This document shows positions 8,875 to 16,914 of a stretch of DNA of 64,000 nt, one piece after another. The DNA comes from BJHL01 sp040378885 (GTDB taxonomy: Bacteria; Planctomycetota; Phycisphaerae; Phycisphaerales; UBA1924), in NCBI GenBank assembly GCA_046316615.1, contig JBKDAN010000014.1:9291-73290 (forward strand), written 5' to 3'. Both the position numbers and the translations under genes were made by a program. Within the stretch, counting starts at the first letter, position 1; each line of letters starts with the position of its first letter. The notes beneath the pieces are model-generated. The model did not search any database, was not told where the DNA came from, and saw only the letters and a list, made by a program, of their open reading frames with translations.

Positions 8875-9687
8875 TTAGCGGCGACGACGCAGGACAGTCA
8901 TGCTTGCGAGCAGCAGGCCAGCCACGCCGGGGGCGGGAATGGCGGTGACGTCGCTGAAGGCGTCGATCTCGATGTTGGCGAAGCTGCCGGAGGGCACGCT
9001 CACGCGGACGAAGGAGATTTGTGAGAGGCCCAGGGCGCCGATGTCGATGCCCAAGCCGCCACCGGAGCCGTTGTAGCCGGTGATGAGTTCGCTGAGCGTC
9101 TTGTTCTGCCAGGCGAAGGAAGGATCGACGGGCTTGGTGAAGTCAGAGAGGACATTGCCTGCCGCGCCGCCGAATGGATTGGTTTCGTCGCTGAAGCCGA
9201 GGGTGGGGAAGAGGCCGTCGGCTGCGCCGGGGGCGACGAACCAACTGACGCCATCGGCGGAGACTTCGACGATTCCGCCATCGCTGCTGATGCCGGTGGT
9301 GCGCGGCGTGACGAAATCGGTGGTGGTGAAGAAGGAGTTGCCGAAGACGAGGAGGTCGACGCCGAAGGGATTGAGCGGGTCGTTGGTGACGGGCTGGGCG
9401 AAGCTGACGATGAGCGAGCCGCCCGCGCCGATGGAGACAAACTCATCGAAGCCAAACGCGGCTGCAAAGGGAGTAACGTTGCCCGGGAAGGAGCCGAAGG
9501 GGGAATCTTCGCCCGTGATGCGCTCGGGGCTGCCCAGCGCGTTGGCAGCGACGTTGTGATCGCTGTCAGCGTTGGCGCCTTGGACATAACTTACGACGCT
9601 GTCGGCCCACGGGTTAGACCCGGCGACCGCTGCGCAGGTGACCGCCATCGCGGCGGCTGCGCCAACCAATGAAAGAAAACGAACCAT
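8875..9687 (-). CDS. Surface protein with sorting tail, first gene of the cobalamin-riboswitch operon
   Basis: A 270-aa exported protein. The N-terminus is a signal peptide (about 1-22, ending AAVAGS). The C-terminus is a sorting tail resembling PEP-CTERM: PAPGVAGLLLASM followed by LRRRR at the very end. The body begins ADSVVSYVQGANAD and includes ALGSPERITGE, SIGAGGSLIVSF, DLLVFGNSFF and EVSADGVSW, a beta-sandwich-like pattern seen in surface proteins of several phyla. I start at ATG 9687 because it gives a proper signal peptide and is preceded by GGAG; the frame is open further up to 9915, but that stretch is the riboswitch leader. Being first behind the riboswitch, it is the best candidate for a corrinoid-capture protein. 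Confidence 0.83.
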   Translation of the reverse strand: MVRFLSLVGAAAAMAVTCAAVAGSNPWADSVVSYVQGANADSDHNVAANALGSPERITGEDSPFGSFPGNVTPFAAAFGFDEFVSIGAGGSLIVSFAQPVTNDPLNPFGVDLLVFGNSFFTTTDFVTPRTTGISSDGGIVEVSADGVSWFVAPGAADGLFPTLGFSDETNPFGGAAGNVLSDFTKPVDPSFAWQNKTLSELITGYNGSGGGLGIDIGALGLSQISFVRVSVPSGSFANIEIDAFSDVTAIPAPGVAGLLLASMTVLRRRR

Positions 9688-9702
9688 TTCTCCGAACCTT
9701 TC

Positions 9703-9801
9703 GCCCGCTTTGCAGCGGGCTTGCGTGCTGTGTTTCGCGCACAGCAGCCTTCCAACCAGAACCATCGGGGTTCTGACCGGGGCCCGATCCGCACGTGCGG
9801 A
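9703..9801 (-). promoter_or_regulatory. Leader hairpins between cobalamin riboswitch and first gene
   Basis: The leader between aptamer and start codon holds four short inverted repeats: GCCCGC/GCGGGC (9703-9720, 6-nt loop), TGCTGTG/CACAGCA (9726-9746), CAGAACC/GGTTCTG (9757-9775) and the palindrome TCCGCACGTGCGGA (9788-9801). The first lies just upstream of the GGAG ribosome-binding region of the surface-protein gene. None has a U-run, so if they form the expression platform, translational control is more likely than intrinsic termination. The pairing is read by eye only. Confidence 0.4.
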
Positions 9802-9919
9802 GTGATCGCGAGGAAAGCGGAGGAACGTGGGCGAAAAGCGCGGAAAAGCGTGCGCAACCGCCACGGTCTTCAGCCCTGACGTGCAATGCACGCCATTCGC
9901 GAGGGCCCGAACCATGTCG

Positions 9920-10155
9920 TTGGCAGGTCTTCCGGCTCGGGGTTCTGCACAGATCAGCCTTCCCGATGCCTTGAGAGCATCAGTGGCTGCGAGTGTCGTG
10001 ATCGTGCGTGAGCACGAGCGAGCGACTCGCGATGATCTGTGCGTTCACACCCCATACGGCGGCGCGTCCGCGGTGGCTTTTCACCACACTTCCCTTTTCA
10101 CCCGCGCGGCGGCGGCACATTTGCACGTGACGCTGCCCAACGGGCACCAATGACG
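9920..10155 (-). promoter_or_regulatory. Cobalamin riboswitch (adenosyl-/hydroxocobalamin aptamer)
   Basis: Read on the minus strand, the region shows the ordered landmarks of the cobalamin aptamer: TTGGTGCC at the 5' end (10143-10150), then GGGTGAAAAGGGAAG and GTGGTGAAAAGCCAC, GCGGACGCGCCGCC, the B12-box-like GCAGCCACTG (about 9980-9990), GGGAAGGC, and the 3' signature GAGCCGGAAGACCTGCC ending at 9922. These elements are conserved in sequence and order across bacteria and are highly unlikely together by chance. The variable arm between the GCCGCC and GCCACTG elements is long. It lies downstream of ispF and about 235 bases before the surface-protein gene, on the same strand, so it should control the 9687-6100 operon in response to corrinoid. 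Confidence 0.9.
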
Positions 10156-10209
10156 CGGCAGCATAGGCGTGCGTGTTCAGGCGGGAGTGGCATTGAGCGG
10201 GCGCGAGTG

Positions 10210-10716
10210 TTAAGTCTGGGCGGGCACGAGCAATGCAACGACGTGGACCTCCACGGCGCGGCCTTCGCCCACGGCGTCGACCCTTTCGTGGGTCTTGCCT
10301 TTGAGGTTCACTTGCGAGAGTTCAAGGCCCAGCACGCGGGCGATGTTGGCACGCATCTGGTCTTTCACCGGGCTGAGCTTGGGTTTCTCGAGTATGACGG
10401 TACAGTCGAGATTGCCGATGCGAAAGCCCGCGGTTTGCACGCGTTTGGCGGCTTCCGCGAGGAAGATCTCGCTGTCTTGGCTTTCGTGGCGGGGGTCGGT
10501 GTCGGGAAAGAGTTGGCCGATGTCGGGCTGGGCGAGGGCGCCCAGGAGTGCGTCGGTCACAGCGTGGTAGAGAGCGTCGCCATCGCTGTGGGCGATGGGG
10601 CCGCGGTCGTGGGGAAGGGTGACGCCGCCCAAGATGAAGGGACGCCCCTGGCCTGCGGGCGGGCGTGGCTCAAGCCGATGGAGGTCGTAGCCGTGGCCGA
10701 TGCGGGGGAGGGGCAT
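10210..10716 (-). CDS. ispF: 2-C-methyl-D-erythritol 2,4-cyclodiphosphate synthase
   Basis: IspF forms the cyclic diphosphate MEcPP in the non-mevalonate isoprenoid pathway. The 168-aa protein has the zinc-binding HGYDLH at 8-13, HSDGDALYHAVTDALLGA (about 43-60) with the substrate-binding Asp/His cluster, and DIGQLFPDTDP. The late motif reads GKTHERVDAVGEGRAVEV rather than the ATTTEKLGFxGRGEG of E. coli; the Thr and Glu that contact the diphosphates are kept. Length is normal. The other MEP-pathway gene in the window, dxs, is 19 kb away, so the pathway is not clustered. The cobalamin riboswitch lies just downstream on the same strand. Confidence 0.95.
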   Translation of the reverse strand: MPLPRIGHGYDLHRLEPRPPAGQGRPFILGGVTLPHDRGPIAHSDGDALYHAVTDALLGALAQPDIGQLFPDTDPRHESQDSEIFLAEAAKRVQTAGFRIGNLDCTVILEKPKLSPVKDQMRANIARVLGLELSQVNLKGKTHERVDAVGEGRAVEVHVVALLVPAQT

Positions 10717-10759
10717 GGGAGGGAGCGTAAGGGAGGCGGGCGGGGAGGGAGAAAGGGCT

Positions 10760-10851
10760 AAATGGCCAAATGGCTAAATGACTAAATGGCCAAATGTTGG
10801 GGGAGAGGGGCTTCATTTGGCAATTAGCCATTTGGTCATTGGGCCATTTGG
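10760..10851. repeat. Tandem-word inverted repeat (8-bp word AAATGGCC)
   Basis: The left arm (10760-10796) reads AAATGGCC, AAATGGCT, AAATGACT, AAATGGCC, AAATG. It is followed by the G-rich tail TTGGGGGAGAGGGG, then the right arm (10814-10851) with the complementary words CATTTGGC, AATTAGC, CATTTGGT, CATTGGGC, CATTTGG. The two arms can fold into an imperfect hairpin of about 37 bp. It lies upstream of ispF and of the lipoprotein gene. One of a family of such elements in the window. Confidence 0.8.
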
Positions 10852-10952
10852 TTCTTTCCGCCGTGACCGAAAACTCACGGCGTTTGGTTGGGGCCGCCGA
10901 TACTGTTGCTCGTTGTTCAACTCGCCCGGAGGGCGGGCTTCACGAGGCACCT

Positions 10953-11321
10953 ATGCGTCACACCGTTTCCAGCCGCAAGTCAGTCGCGTTCATCTCTGGC
11001 GTGCTCGCCGTGTCCACGTTGCTGGGCCTGGGTGGGTGCCAGCAATTTGAGAGCGTGTCGTATCGCAGCGATGCGCACAGCCAGAAGACGATCACGTTGC
11101 TGGACACGAGCAACGGCGAGAAGTTGCTCACGGTCGATATTCCTGTCGGCCAGCAACTGAACATGGTGTTCGACAGCGACAAGGACACTGCGGAACAGCG
11201 CGGGCATGACACGCTGCGTTGGGCGGTTCGCAAGATTGGTGATGACACGGTGAGCGGCGGTAACGTGATGCAGGTGCCCCCGCCCAGCAGCCGTCGCATT
11301 GATATGTCGCTGCGCCAGTAA
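10953..11321 (+). CDS. Small predicted lipoprotein
   Basis: A 122-aa protein with a lipoprotein signal: basic N-terminus, hydrophobic segment and lipobox LGLGGC with Cys29 as the lipid-modified residue. The mature part is short and without a recognised domain; it contains TLLDTSNGEKLLTVDIPVGQQLNMVFD, which looks like beta strands. I start at ATG 10953, which gives a proper signal peptide; the frame is open upstream to 10794, through the repeat element. Function unknown. Confidence 0.75.
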   Translation: MRHTVSSRKSVAFISGVLAVSTLLGLGGCQQFESVSYRSDAHSQKTITLLDTSNGEKLLTVDIPVGQQLNMVFDSDKDTAEQRGHDTLRWAVRKIGDDTVSGGNVMQVPPPSSRRIDMSLRQ

Positions 11322-11509
11322 GGCAGACAGGCAAAATCAGACACACGAACCGGCGGCGCACTGCGTGGCGCGAGCTGGTTTTTCGTTTTTGGGGCACAAG
11401 TGCGGCTCGTGGGTCGCCGACGCGAGCTGGCCTGGGGGCAGGAGAAAGTGCGCGGAGGAGCGAACTTTGGGGGACGCAAGGCGGAACTAGGATTTCTGAG
11501 AGCGGTTTC

Positions 11510-12523
11510 GTGTCGCGGTGCATCACAGAGGTGGGTGGAGTTGCGGTGAATGAGTCTGATCCAACTCCTGAGTCGGGTGCGCAGCGAGTGCCTTTCAGCA
11601 AGCAGGGCCGAGCTGCGCGGCTGCTGAGCATGGTGGGTCTAACGCCTCCTGGGTACAGCGGGCAGGCGGCCAAGAGCGCGGCGCGGCGGTATCCGAGGGC
11701 GCTCAAGAACGCGTTGTTACAGCGGGGTGGTGAGGGCGGGGCGATTGATCCGGCGGCGCTGGAGCGCATGCAGGCTGCGCCACTGGCTGCGATGTGGTTA
11801 GGGCATGCGACGGTGCTGCTGCGGGTGGATGGGCGGTGGATGTTGACGGATCCGGTGTTTTCGCATCGCATCGGTGTGTCGGCGGGGCCGCTGATTTTGG
11901 GCGTGCCGCGGCTGGCGCCTGCGGTTGATCCGCGGAGTCTGCCGGCGATTGATGCGATTCTCATCAGTCATGCGCACTTTGACCATCTGGATCGCCCGAG
12001 TCTCAAGCAACTTGCCAGCAAGAAGACGCAGGTGGTGACGAGTCAGCACACGGGCGGGCTGATTCCGCGTGGGTTTGGCAGTGTGAGTGAGATGCACTGG
12101 GACGAGCTGCTGGAGGTGGAGGGGATGCAGCTGCGTGCGATACGGCCGAACCACTGGGGGGCGCGCACGATGTGGGACAAGCATCGGGGCTTCAACAGCT
12201 ATGTTTTGCGTGCGGGCGAGCAGTCGACGTTGTTTGCGGGCGATACAGCGGACAGCCGGGGTTATGCCGGGCTTGGACCTGTTGATCTGAGTATCTTCGG
12301 GATTGGCGCGTATGACCCGTGGATCCATGCGCATGCCAGCCCGGAACAAGTGTGGCGCATGCATAATGAGGCGGGTGGCGCGTATCTGCTGCCGATGCAT
12401 CACAGCACGTTTGAGCTAAGTGATGAGCCAGTCGATGAGCCGCTCCGTCGTCTGCTCGCGATAGCAGGGGATCAGGCAGGCCGCGTAGTGGGGCGGGGTC
12501 TGGGCGAAGTGTGGACCAAGTGA
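11510..12523 (+). CDS. MBL-fold metal-dependent hydrolase (UlaG/NAPE-PLD-like)
   Basis: A metallo-beta-lactamase-fold hydrolase. The metal motif HAHFDHLD is at 154-161, with supporting MWLGHATVLLRVDG (95-108), LTDPVFS, the later FAGDTADSRGY (the Asp ligand) and a terminal HHSTFELSDEP. LGHAT..DP and HxHxDHL together point to the UlaG/NAPE-PLD branch, which hydrolyses lactone or phosphodiester bonds; the substrate is unknown. The first start is GTG 11510; a GTG at 11546 has GGTGGAG six bases upstream and may be the true start, giving 325 aa. Followed by queA after 39 bases. Confidence 0.88.
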   Translation: MSRCITEVGGVAVNESDPTPESGAQRVPFSKQGRAARLLSMVGLTPPGYSGQAAKSAARRYPRALKNALLQRGGEGGAIDPAALERMQAAPLAAMWLGHATVLLRVDGRWMLTDPVFSHRIGVSAGPLILGVPRLAPAVDPRSLPAIDAILISHAHFDHLDRPSLKQLASKKTQVVTSQHTGGLIPRGFGSVSEMHWDELLEVEGMQLRAIRPNHWGARTMWDKHRGFNSYVLRAGEQSTLFAGDTADSRGYAGLGPVDLSIFGIGAYDPWIHAHASPEQVWRMHNEAGGAYLLPMHHSTFELSDEPVDEPLRRLLAIAGDQAGRVVGRGLGEVWTK

Positions 12524-12562
12524 TACACAAAGCCTGATTTCGCGAACGAAAGCGACGCAAGA

Positions 12563-13759
12563 ATGCTGTGCATGCTGCGCACAAGCGATCTGGATTACAA
12601 CCTGCCTGAGAGCGCGATCGCGACCACCCCTGCGGAGCCGCGTGACAGCGCGAAGCTACTTGTTGTGCGGCGCGGTGATCCGCACTACGTGGAACACATG
12701 CGGGTGCGCGATCTGCCCCTGCTGCTCGAGGCGGGCGACTGCATGATCGTGAATGCAACGAAGGTGATGCAGGCGCGGTTTGAGGGCGTGCGAGCGGATA
12801 CGGGCGGGCGTGTGGAAGGCTTGTACTTGGGATCTGGACCGGTGATTGACGGCGCGCGGACGTTGGGCGTGCTGCTGCAGGGCAAGCGGATGAAAGAAGG
12901 CGTGTACGTGGCGCTGCATCGCGCGGATGACACGCCCAGCGGGCTACGCCTGCGACTGCTGAGCAAGGACCCGCGCGAGATGGGCGCGTGGCTGGTGGCG
13001 ATTGAGCGTGACACGGGTGAGGCGCTGCGCGAAGGCGAGACGCACGACACGCAGTTGCTGGACGCGATTGGCCGGCCGCCACTGCCGCCTTATATCGTGC
13101 GAGCGCGCAAGCACAGCGGGCAAGACAAGTCACAGGACTATGACAAGTCGCGGTATCAGACGGTGTACGCGCATGATGACAAAGCGGTGAAGCAGGTTGA
13201 TCCGCGCGAGAGTCTGCAGACGGCGCAGGGATCGGTGGCGGCGCCGACGGCGGGGCTGCACTTCACGCCGGAACTTTTGGACAAACTTGCAACGCAAGGC
13301 GTGCAGCGAGAGGAAGTGACGCTGCATGTGGGGCTGGGCACATTCAAGACGGTGGAGAGTGAGTACATCGAGCAGCATGCGATGCACACTGAGCGGTGCT
13401 ACATGGATGCGGCGGTGCGGCAACGCATTTTGGCGACGCGAGCGGCGGGCAATCGCGTGCTGTGCGTGGGGACCACTGCAGCCCGCACGGTGGAGAGCTA
13501 CGCGAGACTGGCGGATCATCCATCAGACTGGCTGGATACGAACATACTGATCGCGCCGGGGTATGAGTGGCACTGGACGGATGCGATGGTGACCAACTTT
13601 CACTTACCCAAGAGCACGCTGATGGCGATGATCGCGAGTTTGCTGGGCGATGTGGGGAGTGAATCGGGCGTGGAGCGGCTGAAGCGGTACTACCGCACGG
13701 CGCTGGAGCACAACTACCGGTTCTATTCGTACGGCGATGCGATGTGCATTTTGCCATGA
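12563..13759 (+). CDS. queA: S-adenosylmethionine:tRNA ribosyltransferase-isomerase
   Basis: QueA transfers and isomerises the ribosyl moiety of SAM onto 7-aminomethyl-7-deazaguanine in tRNA, giving epoxyqueuosine. The N-terminus SDLDYNLPESAIATTPAEPRD matches the family start, and later PTAGLHFTPELLD, VTLHVGLGTFKTV and TNFHLPKSTLMAM are diagnostic motifs. At 398 aa it is somewhat longer than usual (about 340-360), with extra residues in the region 80-200. The alternative start ATG 12572 would remove three residues. No other queuosine gene is in the window. Confidence 0.96.
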   Translation: MLCMLRTSDLDYNLPESAIATTPAEPRDSAKLLVVRRGDPHYVEHMRVRDLPLLLEAGDCMIVNATKVMQARFEGVRADTGGRVEGLYLGSGPVIDGARTLGVLLQGKRMKEGVYVALHRADDTPSGLRLRLLSKDPREMGAWLVAIERDTGEALREGETHDTQLLDAIGRPPLPPYIVRARKHSGQDKSQDYDKSRYQTVYAHDDKAVKQVDPRESLQTAQGSVAAPTAGLHFTPELLDKLATQGVQREEVTLHVGLGTFKTVESEYIEQHAMHTERCYMDAAVRQRILATRAAGNRVLCVGTTAARTVESYARLADHPSDWLDTNILIAPGYEWHWTDAMVTNFHLPKSTLMAMIASLLGDVGSESGVERLKRYYRTALEHNYRFYSYGDAMCILP

Positions 13760-13773
13760 GTCGATGCGAGGCA

Positions 13774-14610
13774 TCACCACACGAGATTGGTTGCGGCGAT
13801 GCGGCTGCCTGCGGGAAGCGAGATGCCAAACTCGCTGGCGAGCAGCGCAATGAGTTCGTCGTGATGGGCGATGTCGCGTGAAGCGATGATCTCGCCGGCC
13901 TTGCGATGGATGTACTGGCGATTCTGGATACCGCGGCGCGTGCCGTTTTCGCCCACGCGGGCGACGAGGACGTTGTTGTGGAATTTGCTTTCGGGGTGCG
14001 TGCTCGTCCACCAGTTGGCGATCTCGCGATCGATGAGGGGCATGGACTCGCCCGTGAACTCGTAGACGTCGGTCCATGTGCCGCCGGCGGGTTTGGCTGC
14101 ATCGGCGAACCAGACTTGGTGGAAGCGCTTGCCGCCTTCCCAGATGATGCGATGGGTTTCGTGGGATGTCGGCTGGGGGTCGGCGGTGTCGAGGCGGAGG
14201 GGGCCGACGGGGGTTGCGCTGCCCACGCCGCAGTCAGTGAGCCAGGGGACGCCGGCGATATCGACTTGCAGGCAGATGTGCGTACGGGGCGGGGTGATGT
14301 CGCGCGTCGAGCCGAGGCGCACGCGGGCGGCGAGGGGTGTGACGGTGAAGCCCAGCGTGGTGAAGACTTCGAGCAGGTAGGAGTTTTGCTCGAAGCAGTA
14401 GCCGCCTCGTCGCTGGGTGACGAGCTTGTCGTGCAGGTGTGCGAGGTCGAGCTTGAGGGGGCGGCCAAGGAGCACATCGAGGTTTTCGAAGGGGACTGCG
14501 TGTGCGTGGGCGGTGAGGATGCCGCGGAGGGTGTCGAGCGTGGGTGTGGTGGGGCCGGTGTAGTGGATGCGTGCGAAGTAAGAGTCGAGGTGGTGGGGCG
14601 TGAGTGACAT
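13774..14610 (-). CDS. Arylamine N-acetyltransferase
   Basis: Transfers an acetyl group from acetyl-CoA to arylamine or hydrazine substrates. The 278-aa protein has the catalytic triad in order: Cys72 in RRGGYCFEQN, His111 in RTHICLQV, and Asp126 in LTDCGVG. The N-terminus LDSYFARIHYTGPTTPTLDTLRGI and VPFENLDVLLGR are family hallmarks. I use ATG 14610 because the family starts there; the open frame runs up to 14889 through unrelated sequence, including a tandem-word repeat. The gene ends 14 bases from the convergent queA end. Confidence 0.92.
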   Translation of the reverse strand: MSLTPHHLDSYFARIHYTGPTTPTLDTLRGILTAHAHAVPFENLDVLLGRPLKLDLAHLHDKLVTQRRGGYCFEQNSYLLEVFTTLGFTVTPLAARVRLGSTRDITPPRTHICLQVDIAGVPWLTDCGVGSATPVGPLRLDTADPQPTSHETHRIIWEGGKRFHQVWFADAAKPAGGTWTDVYEFTGESMPLIDREIANWWTSTHPESKFHNNVLVARVGENGTRRGIQNRQYIHRKAGEIIASRDIAHHDELIALLASEFGISLPAGSRIAATNLVW

Positions 14611-14668
14611 CGCCTTTATTGGATGCGGGGTGCGCGAGCTGAGTGCAGACGTCAGCCATTTTGTCTTT

Positions 14669-14701
14669 GCCCAGTGCCCCGAGCCCAATTGCCAGTGCCT
14701 T
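14669..14701. repeat. Single arm of tandem-word repeat (7-bp word GCCCAGT)
   Basis: Words GCCCAGT, GCCCCGA, GCCCAAT, TGCCAGT and GCC follow each other in 7-bp steps, the complement of the GGCACTG word seen in rlmN at 39202. No matching second arm was found nearby. It lies in the short divergent spacer between the arylamine N-acetyltransferase and the ABC permease genes. Confidence 0.6.
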
Positions 14702-14718
14702 CCATCTACACTCCGCCC

Positions 14719-16461
14719 ATGCTTCCCGATATGGGTCCCCTCCGCCAGGTTCGCAAGCTGACCAACTACGCGTTGCTGTCGATGTGCATCGCGTTTTTGC
14801 TGGTGTTCCTGGTGTATCCGATTTTCCTGACGGTGCGCGGCGGGTTTTACGCGGATGTCGCGCGGCGGGAGGGGTTCACGTTTGATCATGTGCTGCTGGT
14901 GTTTCAGGATCCGCGGCTGCTGAACGGGCTGCTCAACAGCTTGAAGCTGGCGGCGATGACGACCATTTCTGCGATTGCGATTGCGCTGCCGCTGGCGATT
15001 GTCGGGGCGCGGTATCGGTTTCCGGGGAAAGGGTTCTTCTCGGCGATTGTGCTGGTGCCGCTGATTCTGCCGCCCTTTGTGGGGGCGATCGGGATGCGGG
15101 CTCTCTTGGGACGGGAAGGTGCGCTGAACGCGCTACTGGGGACGGACTTTGACATCTTGGGTGATGCGAAGGTCGCGGGTGTGGTGCTGGTGCAGGCGTT
15201 TTCGCTGTATCCGATCATCTATCTGAATGCGACGGCGGCGCTGGCGAACCTGGACCCCGCCTTGGATGAAGCGGCGGAGAACTTGGGGGCGGGGCCTTGG
15301 AAGCGGCTGTTTTCCATCACGCTGCCGCTGGTGCGGCCGGGCGTGTTTGCGGGCGCGACGATTGTGTTCATCTGGGCGTTTACCGAATTGGGCACGCCCT
15401 TGATGTTTGACTACCGCGAAGTGACGAGCGTGCAGGTCTTCAACGGGCTGAAGGAAGTGGAGAACTCGGCTCGGCCTTATGCGCTGACGGTGGTGATGCT
15501 GGTCACGGCGGTGACGGCGTACCTGATCGGCAAGGTGCTCTTCGGCAAGAAGGGCTACGCGATGTACAGCAAGGCGGCGCGGGCGGCGAGCGAGACGCAG
15601 CTCACGGGCGGCAAGGCGATGCTTGCGATGGGGGCCTTTGCAGTCGTGAGTTTCCTGGCGCTGCTGCCGCACATCGGGGTGATTCTGACGGCGCTGACGC
15701 CTGCGGGTCAGTGGTACCAGACGGTGCTGCCCAGCTCATTCACGGGTGAGAATTTCAAGGAAGCGTTGACGGCGACGGACTCGTTTACCGCGATCAAGAA
15801 CAGCCTGATGCTGGCTGGCGCGGCGATGATGGTGGATATTGCATTTGGGATCCTGATCGCGTATCTGCTCGTGCGGACGAATGTGAAGGGCCGCGGGCTG
15901 CTGGATGCCTTGTGCATGCTGCCTTTGGCGGTGCCTGGGCTGGTCATGGCGTTTGGATATGTGGCGATGAGCCTGCGGTGGCCGTTTGGTGATGGTGGGC
16001 CCTTGGGCAGCTTTGCGAGCGTGATGGCGGCGGAGCCCAGCCCGGTGCCTTTCCTGATCGCGGCGTACGCGGTGCGGCGGCTGCCTTACATCGTGCGGTC
16101 GACCGTGGCGGGGCTTGAGCAGACGAGCGGCGAACTGGAGGAGGCGGCGGTCAATCTGGGTGCGTCGCGCGTGACTGCGGTGCGGCGAGTGATTCTGCCG
16201 CTGATTGTGGCGAACTTGATCGCCGGCGGCTTGCTGGTGTTCAGCTTCTCGATGCTGGAAGTGAGTGACTCGCTGATTCTGGCGCAGCGTGGCGAGGACT
16301 ATCCGATCACGAAGGCGATCATGGCATTCAGCGAGCGACTGGGCGACGGGCCGTTTATTGCCAGCGCACTGGGTGTGTGGGGCATGGCACTGCTGACGGT
16401 GACGATCTTCGCGGCGAGCACGTTGCTGGGGAAGAAGCTGGGGAGTATTTTCAGGGTTTGA
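14719..16461 (+). CDS. ABC transporter permease with two fused membrane domains (FbpB-like)
   Basis: A 580-aa inner-membrane permease made of two tandem binding-protein-dependent transport domains, as in ferric-iron, thiamine and phosphonate importers. Each half carries the EAA loop that contacts the ATPase: EAAENLGAGPWKRLFSITLP in the first half and EEAAVNLGASRVTAVRRVILP in the second. About twelve hydrophobic segments are visible. The start ATG 14719 is preceded by TACACT (14707-14712) six bases upstream and has no Shine-Dalgarno sequence, suggesting a leaderless message. No ATPase or substrate-binding protein is adjacent, so the substrate cannot be assigned from this window. Confidence 0.9.
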   Translation: MLPDMGPLRQVRKLTNYALLSMCIAFLLVFLVYPIFLTVRGGFYADVARREGFTFDHVLLVFQDPRLLNGLLNSLKLAAMTTISAIAIALPLAIVGARYRFPGKGFFSAIVLVPLILPPFVGAIGMRALLGREGALNALLGTDFDILGDAKVAGVVLVQAFSLYPIIYLNATAALANLDPALDEAAENLGAGPWKRLFSITLPLVRPGVFAGATIVFIWAFTELGTPLMFDYREVTSVQVFNGLKEVENSARPYALTVVMLVTAVTAYLIGKVLFGKKGYAMYSKAARAASETQLTGGKAMLAMGAFAVVSFLALLPHIGVILTALTPAGQWYQTVLPSSFTGENFKEALTATDSFTAIKNSLMLAGAAMMVDIAFGILIAYLLVRTNVKGRGLLDALCMLPLAVPGLVMAFGYVAMSLRWPFGDGGPLGSFASVMAAEPSPVPFLIAAYAVRRLPYIVRSTVAGLEQTSGELEEAAVNLGASRVTAVRRVILPLIVANLIAGGLLVFSFSMLEVSDSLILAQRGEDYPITKAIMAFSERLGDGPFIASALGVWGMALLTVTIFAASTLLGKKLGSIFRV

Positions 16462-16467
16462 CGAGAA

Positions 16468-16580
16468 GGCATTGGGCATTAGGCAGTAGGCATTGGGCAT
16501 TGGGGAAAGGCACCCGGCTTCGCGACTACCGTTTTCTGTTCATTGAGCAATTTGGCCATTTCGTCATTTGGCAATTTCAC
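16468..16580. repeat. Composite tandem-word repeat (GGCATTG 7-mers and GGCAATTT 8-mers)
   Basis: The left arm (16468-16505) reads GGCATTG, GGCATTA, GGCAGTA, GGCATTG, GGCATTG, GGGG and is followed by the purine tail GGGGAAAGGC. The right arm (16547-16580) reads GCAATTT, GGCCATTT, CGTCATTT, GGCAATTT and ends just before the ATG of the next gene. The right-arm word matches that of the element at 10760, so this looks like a composite of two word types. It fills the spacer between the ABC permease and the small protein gene. Confidence 0.7.
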
Positions 16581-16787
16581 ATGCGTTCCTTTCTCGACAA
16601 CTTCTGGGCTGTGTACGAACTGGCCCGCTTGTACGTCATTACCGGCGGGAAGCTAAAGGGGGCGTACTGGACGTGGCGGTGGCAGACGGCGCTGGGTGAG
16701 AATCACGGGAAGTCACGCTGGGAGCTGGCACGGGCGGCTCTCGAGTACGGGCGGTGGGTGGCTCGCATGCGTCGGGCGGCGCGGTAG
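16581..16787 (+). CDS. Small basic protein of unknown function
   Basis: A 68-aa frame starting at ATG 16581, rich in Trp, Arg and aromatic residues (for example LDNFWAVYELARLYVITGG and GAYWTWRWQTALGENHG). I do not recognise a family. The composition is protein-like and unlike the flanking repeat, and the next gene begins only 127 bases later. The start codon abuts the tandem-word repeat directly, leaving no room for a standard ribosome-binding site, so translation could use a later start. Confidence 0.45.
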   Translation: MRSFLDNFWAVYELARLYVITGGKLKGAYWTWRWQTALGENHGKSRWELARAALEYGRWVARMRRAAR

Positions 16788-16914
16788 CGATTGTGAAATC
16801 TGCTGCTCAAGGGCTTTGGAGCCACGGGAAGTGCAACGAAGCGGCCCGGCGGACCGATCTACTATGTTCCTGCACCCGGTCGTTCCTGGCTGGGCGGCTT
16901 TGCGGAGAGTTTTC

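Noticed and set aside
9827..10153. Open frames opposite the leader region, and an N-terminal extension of the surface protein to 9915
   Set aside because: They overlap the riboswitch and its leader, whose conserved RNA landmarks explain the sequence better.
10760..10851. Insertion-sequence ends
   Set aside because: No transposase frame lies between or near the arms, and there is no obvious target-site duplication.
14611..14889. N-terminal extension of the arylamine N-acetyltransferase
   Set aside because: The extension crosses the tandem-word repeat and the start of the divergent permease; the family start fits ATG 14610.
15736..16500. Minus-strand frame starting MPNAYCLMPNA
   Set aside because: The start lies in the tandem-word repeat and the rest is antisense to the ABC permease. 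Such peptides are typical artefacts of these repeats.
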